Shown here: positions 61,925 through 64,000 of the stretch, piece by piece
Layout of the letters: every line of letters begins with the position of its first letter
Position numbering within the stretch: the stretch's first letter is position 1
NCBI RefSeq assembly: GCF_036013745.1
Contig: NZ_CP107880.1
Location: forward strand, 3,906,001 to 3,970,000
Length of the DNA stretch: 64,000 nucleotides
DNA from: Streptomyces sp. NBC_00483
GTDB taxonomy: Bacteria > Actinomycetota > Actinomycetes > Streptomycetales > Streptomycetaceae
Reading direction: 5' to 3'
Program-made: the position numbers and the translations under genes
The notes under the pieces: model-generated
Seen by the model: the letters and a program-made list of their open reading frames with translations, nothing else
Told to the model about the DNA's origin: nothing
Databases searched by the model: none

Positions 61925-62729
61925 CAGCAGCACTTCCCAGGAAATTCCCAATCCTGCCGTCGACGGCAGCGAGCTCATCCGCTTCGACAAGGTCACCAAG
62001 CGGTTCGGCAGCAACACCGTCCTGGACAACCTGGACTTCTCCGTCGACTCCGGCAAGCACGTCACGCTGATCGGCCCGTCCGGATCCGGCAAGACCACGA
62101 TCCTGCGTCTGCTGATGACGCTGATGAAGCCCGACGAGGGCACCATCAAGGTGGGCGGCGAGTTCCTCACGCACGAGCAGAAGGACGGCAAGCTCGTCTC
62201 GGCCGGCGAGAAGCACATCCGCGAGATCCGCAAGAACATCGGGATGGTCTTCCAGCAGTTCAACCTGTTCCCGAACATGAACGTGCTGCGCAACATCACC
62301 GAGGCACCGGTCAACGTGCTCGGCCTGTCCAAGGACGAGGCGGAGCAGCGGGCCAAGGAGCTGCTCGACATGGTCGGCCTCGGCGACCGCGTCGACGCGT
62401 ACCCCTCGCAGCTCTCCGGCGGCCAGCAGCAGCGTGTGGCGATCGCCCGCGCGCTTGCGATGCGCCCGCAGGTGCTGCTCCTGGACGAGGTCACGTCGGC
62501 GCTCGACCCGGAGCTGGTGGCCGGTGTCCTCGACGTGCTGCGGGACATCGCGCGCACCACGGACATCACCATGCTGTGCGTGACGCACGAGATGACCTTC
62601 GCCCGGGACATCTCGGACCAGGTCCTGATGTTCGACTCGGGTCGCATCATCGAGTCCGGTTCGCCGGAGAAGATTTTCAGCGAGCCGGAGCACGAGCGCA
62701 CCCAGGAGTTCCTCAGCGCCGTGCTGTGA
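61914..62729 (+). CDS. ehuA: Ehu-like ABC ATPase EhuA
   Basis: A 271-residue ATP-binding subunit. The TTG at 61914, with GGAG 7 nt upstream, overlaps ehuD by 11 bases. Walker A is IGPSGSGKTTILR, signature LSGGQQQRVAIARAL, Walker B LLLDEVTSALD and H-loop VTHEMTFARD. It energises the EhuBCD transporter. The open frame starts earlier, inside ehuD, but this is not credible. Confidence 0.88.
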   Translation: MSADSSTSQEIPNPAVDGSELIRFDKVTKRFGSNTVLDNLDFSVDSGKHVTLIGPSGSGKTTILRLLMTLMKPDEGTIKVGGEFLTHEQKDGKLVSAGEKHIREIRKNIGMVFQQFNLFPNMNVLRNITEAPVNVLGLSKDEAEQRAKELLDMVGLGDRVDAYPSQLSGGQQQRVAIARALAMRPQVLLLDEVTSALDPELVAGVLDVLRDIARTTDITMLCVTHEMTFARDISDQVLMFDSGRIIESGSPEKIFSEPEHERTQEFLSAVL

Positions 62730-62756
62730 CCAGCCACCTACCGAGTGGTGCATGAC

Positions 62757-62772
62757 TTTGGCATATGCCAGG
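62757..62772. promoter_or_regulatory. Palindromic motif TTTGGCATATGCCAGG, copy B
   Basis: The core TGGCATATGCCA (62759-62770) is a perfect palindrome. It lies 28 bp past the ehuA stop and 132 bp before the IclR-family gene; ACTTTGGCATATGCCAGGGT has complementary outer ends. Candidate IclR autoregulation site. A GGCATAT half-match lies before ehuB at about 59573-59579. Confidence 0.5.
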
Positions 62773-62903
62773 GTGGCGCGTTCCTGCTGAGAGGCACGGA
62801 ACGCGCCACCAATCTCTCCAACCACCGCCCCCAAAGGGGGTGTTGGCGGCTATCGTGGACGAAGCCCAGCTGTCCGGAACCGGTCCATGCAGGGGGAAGA
62901 ACC

Positions 62904-63674
62904 GTGGCGCTGAAGCACGAGCAAGGTGCGTCCCCGCACCAGCCGCACGAGGCGGTGCAGCACGCGTTGCGCGTGCTGGAGACCGTCGCACACCGAGGCG
63001 TGGGCGTGACCGACACGGAGCTGGCGCGGGTCACCGGACTGCCTGCCGACCAGCTGACGATCCTGCTGCGCATGCTGCGCAGGGAGGGTTACGTCCAGCA
63101 GGGCGCCGACGGGGCGTACACCACCGGCGAGACCCTGACCAGGCTCGGAGCCGCGGACGGCCAGGCGGCCGCGCTCACCGCGAAGCTCCAGCGGACCCTC
63201 GACCGGCTGCGCGACGACGTGGGCGCGGCGGTCTACATGAGCCGTTACGTCGACGGGGAGATCCGGATCACGCAGGTGGCGACGGGGCCCGAGACGCCCG
63301 CGGTCAACGAGTGGGTGGACTTCCGTGTCTCTGCGCACGCGAGCGCCATCGGCAAGAGCCTCCTCGGCCAGCTCGACATGAACGGGCGGCGGGATCATCT
63401 GTCCCGCCACAAGATGGCCCGGCTCACCTCGCGCACGATCACCAACGAGAAGGTGCTGCTGTCCCGCCTCGCCTCCCAGCCGGCGACGGTTCCGGTCCTC
63501 GACCTCCAGGAGTACGCCGTGGGCACGGTGTGCGCCGCGGTTCCCATCACGGCGGGCGCGTCCGTCGGATGCCTGGCGCTCTCGCTCCCGGTCGAGCACG
63601 CGCACCGTTTGCACGACGCGGCGGAACAGTTGAACAAGGAGGCCGCGCCGGTCCTCCTGTCCTTGGCGATCTGA
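62904..63674 (+). CDS. IclR-family transcriptional regulator
   Basis: A 256-residue regulator. AGGGGGAAG lies before the GTG at 62904. The N-terminal winged helix (about 14-75: GVTDTELARVTGLPADQLTI) is followed by the IclR effector domain (about 90-250: SRYVDGEIRITQVATG; SAHASAIGKSLLG; GTVCAAVPITAGASVGCLAL). It probably controls the upstream Ehu-like transporter, amidase and EutA-like genes in response to a small molecule. The palindrome at 62757 is a candidate site. Confidence 0.9.
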   Translation: MALKHEQGASPHQPHEAVQHALRVLETVAHRGVGVTDTELARVTGLPADQLTILLRMLRREGYVQQGADGAYTTGETLTRLGAADGQAAALTAKLQRTLDRLRDDVGAAVYMSRYVDGEIRITQVATGPETPAVNEWVDFRVSAHASAIGKSLLGQLDMNGRRDHLSRHKMARLTSRTITNEKVLLSRLASQPATVPVLDLQEYAVGTVCAAVPITAGASVGCLALSLPVEHAHRLHDAAEQLNKEAAPVLLSLAI

Positions 63675-63699
63675 TCCTCACCGGCACGGTGGTTACGGC

Positions 63700-63750
63700 C
63701 TCGGGGCTCCGCCCCGGACCCCGCCGGCTCTCGTCCGAGTGCGGGGCTTT
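63700..63750. repeat. GC-rich intergenic repeat, copy 9
   Basis: GGGGCTCCGCCCCGGACCCC, then CGGCTCTCGTCCGAGTGCGG. Follows the IclR gene and precedes the tRNA-Lys terminator. Confidence 0.75.
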
Positions 63751-63762
63751 AGACAACAACGA

Positions 63763-63792
63763 CGAAGGCCCCCGCCGTAGCGGGGGCCTTCG
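63763..63792 (-). terminator. Terminator of tRNA-Lys copy B
   Basis: CGAAGGCCCCCGC (63763-63775) pairs perfectly with GCGGGGGCCTTCG (63780-63792) around a CGTA loop. Usable from either strand, it follows the tRNA 3' end and may also end the IclR message. Confidence 0.85.
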
Positions 63793-63797
63793 GTTTG

Positions 63798-63871
63798 TGC
63801 GCCATCAGGGACTCGAACCCCGGACACGCGGATTAAGAGTCCGCTGCTCTAACCAACTGAGCTAATGGCGC
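63798..63871 (-). tRNA. tRNA-Lys (anticodon CTT), copy B
   Basis: The reverse complement is identical over 74 bases to the tRNA-Lys at 51083-51156, including the CTT anticodon and discriminator A. The promoter side shares CGTCAACCG immediately upstream. TAGTAT near 63888-63893 (minus strand) could be its -10 box. Confidence 0.96.
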
Positions 63872-63934
63872 CGGTTGACGAGGTAAATACTACCTGGCCC
63901 CAGGGGGTGCTTTTGACCACCGGAGGCGCAGGCG

Positions 63935-64000
63935 TCACGTGGGGGCGATCAGGGACTCGCGGCCGCGCTCCCGGTACTCCGTCGCCAGATCCGCGCCGTC
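63935..64000 (-). CDS. C-terminal end of an unidentified protein (partial)
   Basis: The minus-strand frame reads DGADLATEYRERGRESLIAP then Thr and stop (TGA at 63935-63937), open to the window edge. Third-position GC fits a real gene. Only 21 residues are visible, so the family cannot be named. Confidence 0.5.
   Translation of the reverse strand, partial: DGADLATEYRERGRESLIAPT

Overview
The window is chromosomal DNA of a Streptomyces (or very close relative). It has very high GC with strong third-position GC bias, GTG and TTG starts, translationally coupled operons, a complete desferrioxamine cluster with iron boxes, an AdpA regulator carrying a rare TTA (bldA) codon next to oligoribonuclease, and a CebR/CebEFG/BglC cellobiose locus. 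From memory, the gene order resembles the conserved core of the S. coelicolor chromosome around adpA-ornA. I saw no insertion sequence, phage, plasmid gene or CRISPR array.

Layout. (1) 1-8126: leucine / branched acyl-CoA catabolism. A thioesterase, an acyl-CoA dehydrogenase and a TetR regulator on the minus strand diverge, across a paired operator, from the plus-strand operon for both methylcrotonyl-CoA carboxylase subunits, HMG-CoA lyase and an isovaleryl-CoA-type dehydrogenase. (2) 8305-15511: desferrioxamine uptake (desE, desF) and synthesis (desABCD), each arm with its own iron box. (3) 15580-21831: a DUF4429/SHOCT protein, a Tat-exported phosphoesterase, a small conserved protein, glmS, a universal stress protein and a small membrane protein. 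(4) 22231-24316: adpA (TTA codon), ornA (apparently leaderless) and tRNA-His. (5) 24396-30610: cebR against cebEFG-bglC, with two CebR boxes. (6) 30718-35795: two AspT-type antiporters followed by aspartate 4-decarboxylase. (7) 35805-39725: a GH18 chitinase-like protein downstream of a two-component pair, and a divergent small membrane protein. (8) 39915-43943: a spermidine-synthase-like protein, a small primase-polymerase-like protein, an NsdA-like HTH/TPR protein and about 1 kb of repeat DNA. (9) 43944-49755: a histidine phosphatase, a PAP2/AUR1-type membrane phosphatase and a coupled three-gene operon. The operon encodes a RecB/Cas4-type nuclease with a four-cysteine cluster, a 532-residue protein I do not recognise, and an SF1 helicase. 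(10) 49954-55944: small proteins, tRNA-Lys, an M6 protease, a PAS-GGDEF-EAL protein and a flavin monooxygenase-like protein. (11) 56191-63674: a catabolic island of two maleate isomerase/EutA-like proteins, an amidase, an Ehu-like ABC transporter and an IclR regulator. A second, inverted tRNA-Lys follows, and then the end of an unidentified gene.

The most interesting unexplained system is the nuclease-unknown-helicase operon (about 45.64-49.76 kb), which looks like a Dna2-type nuclease/helicase split over two subunits with an extra partner. Next come the Ehu-like island, in which one of two paired racemase-like proteins has lost a catalytic cysteine, and a 16-bp palindromic motif found both in front of the IclR gene and 12 kb away. 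The aspartate decarboxylation/antiport operon is also notable in an aerobic filamentous actinomycete.

A GC-rich intergenic repeat family recurs at nine places, mostly just after gene ends. One pair forms near-identical inverted repeats around a 3.1-kb segment, and two identical tRNA-Lys genes form a second inverted pair around 12.6 kb.
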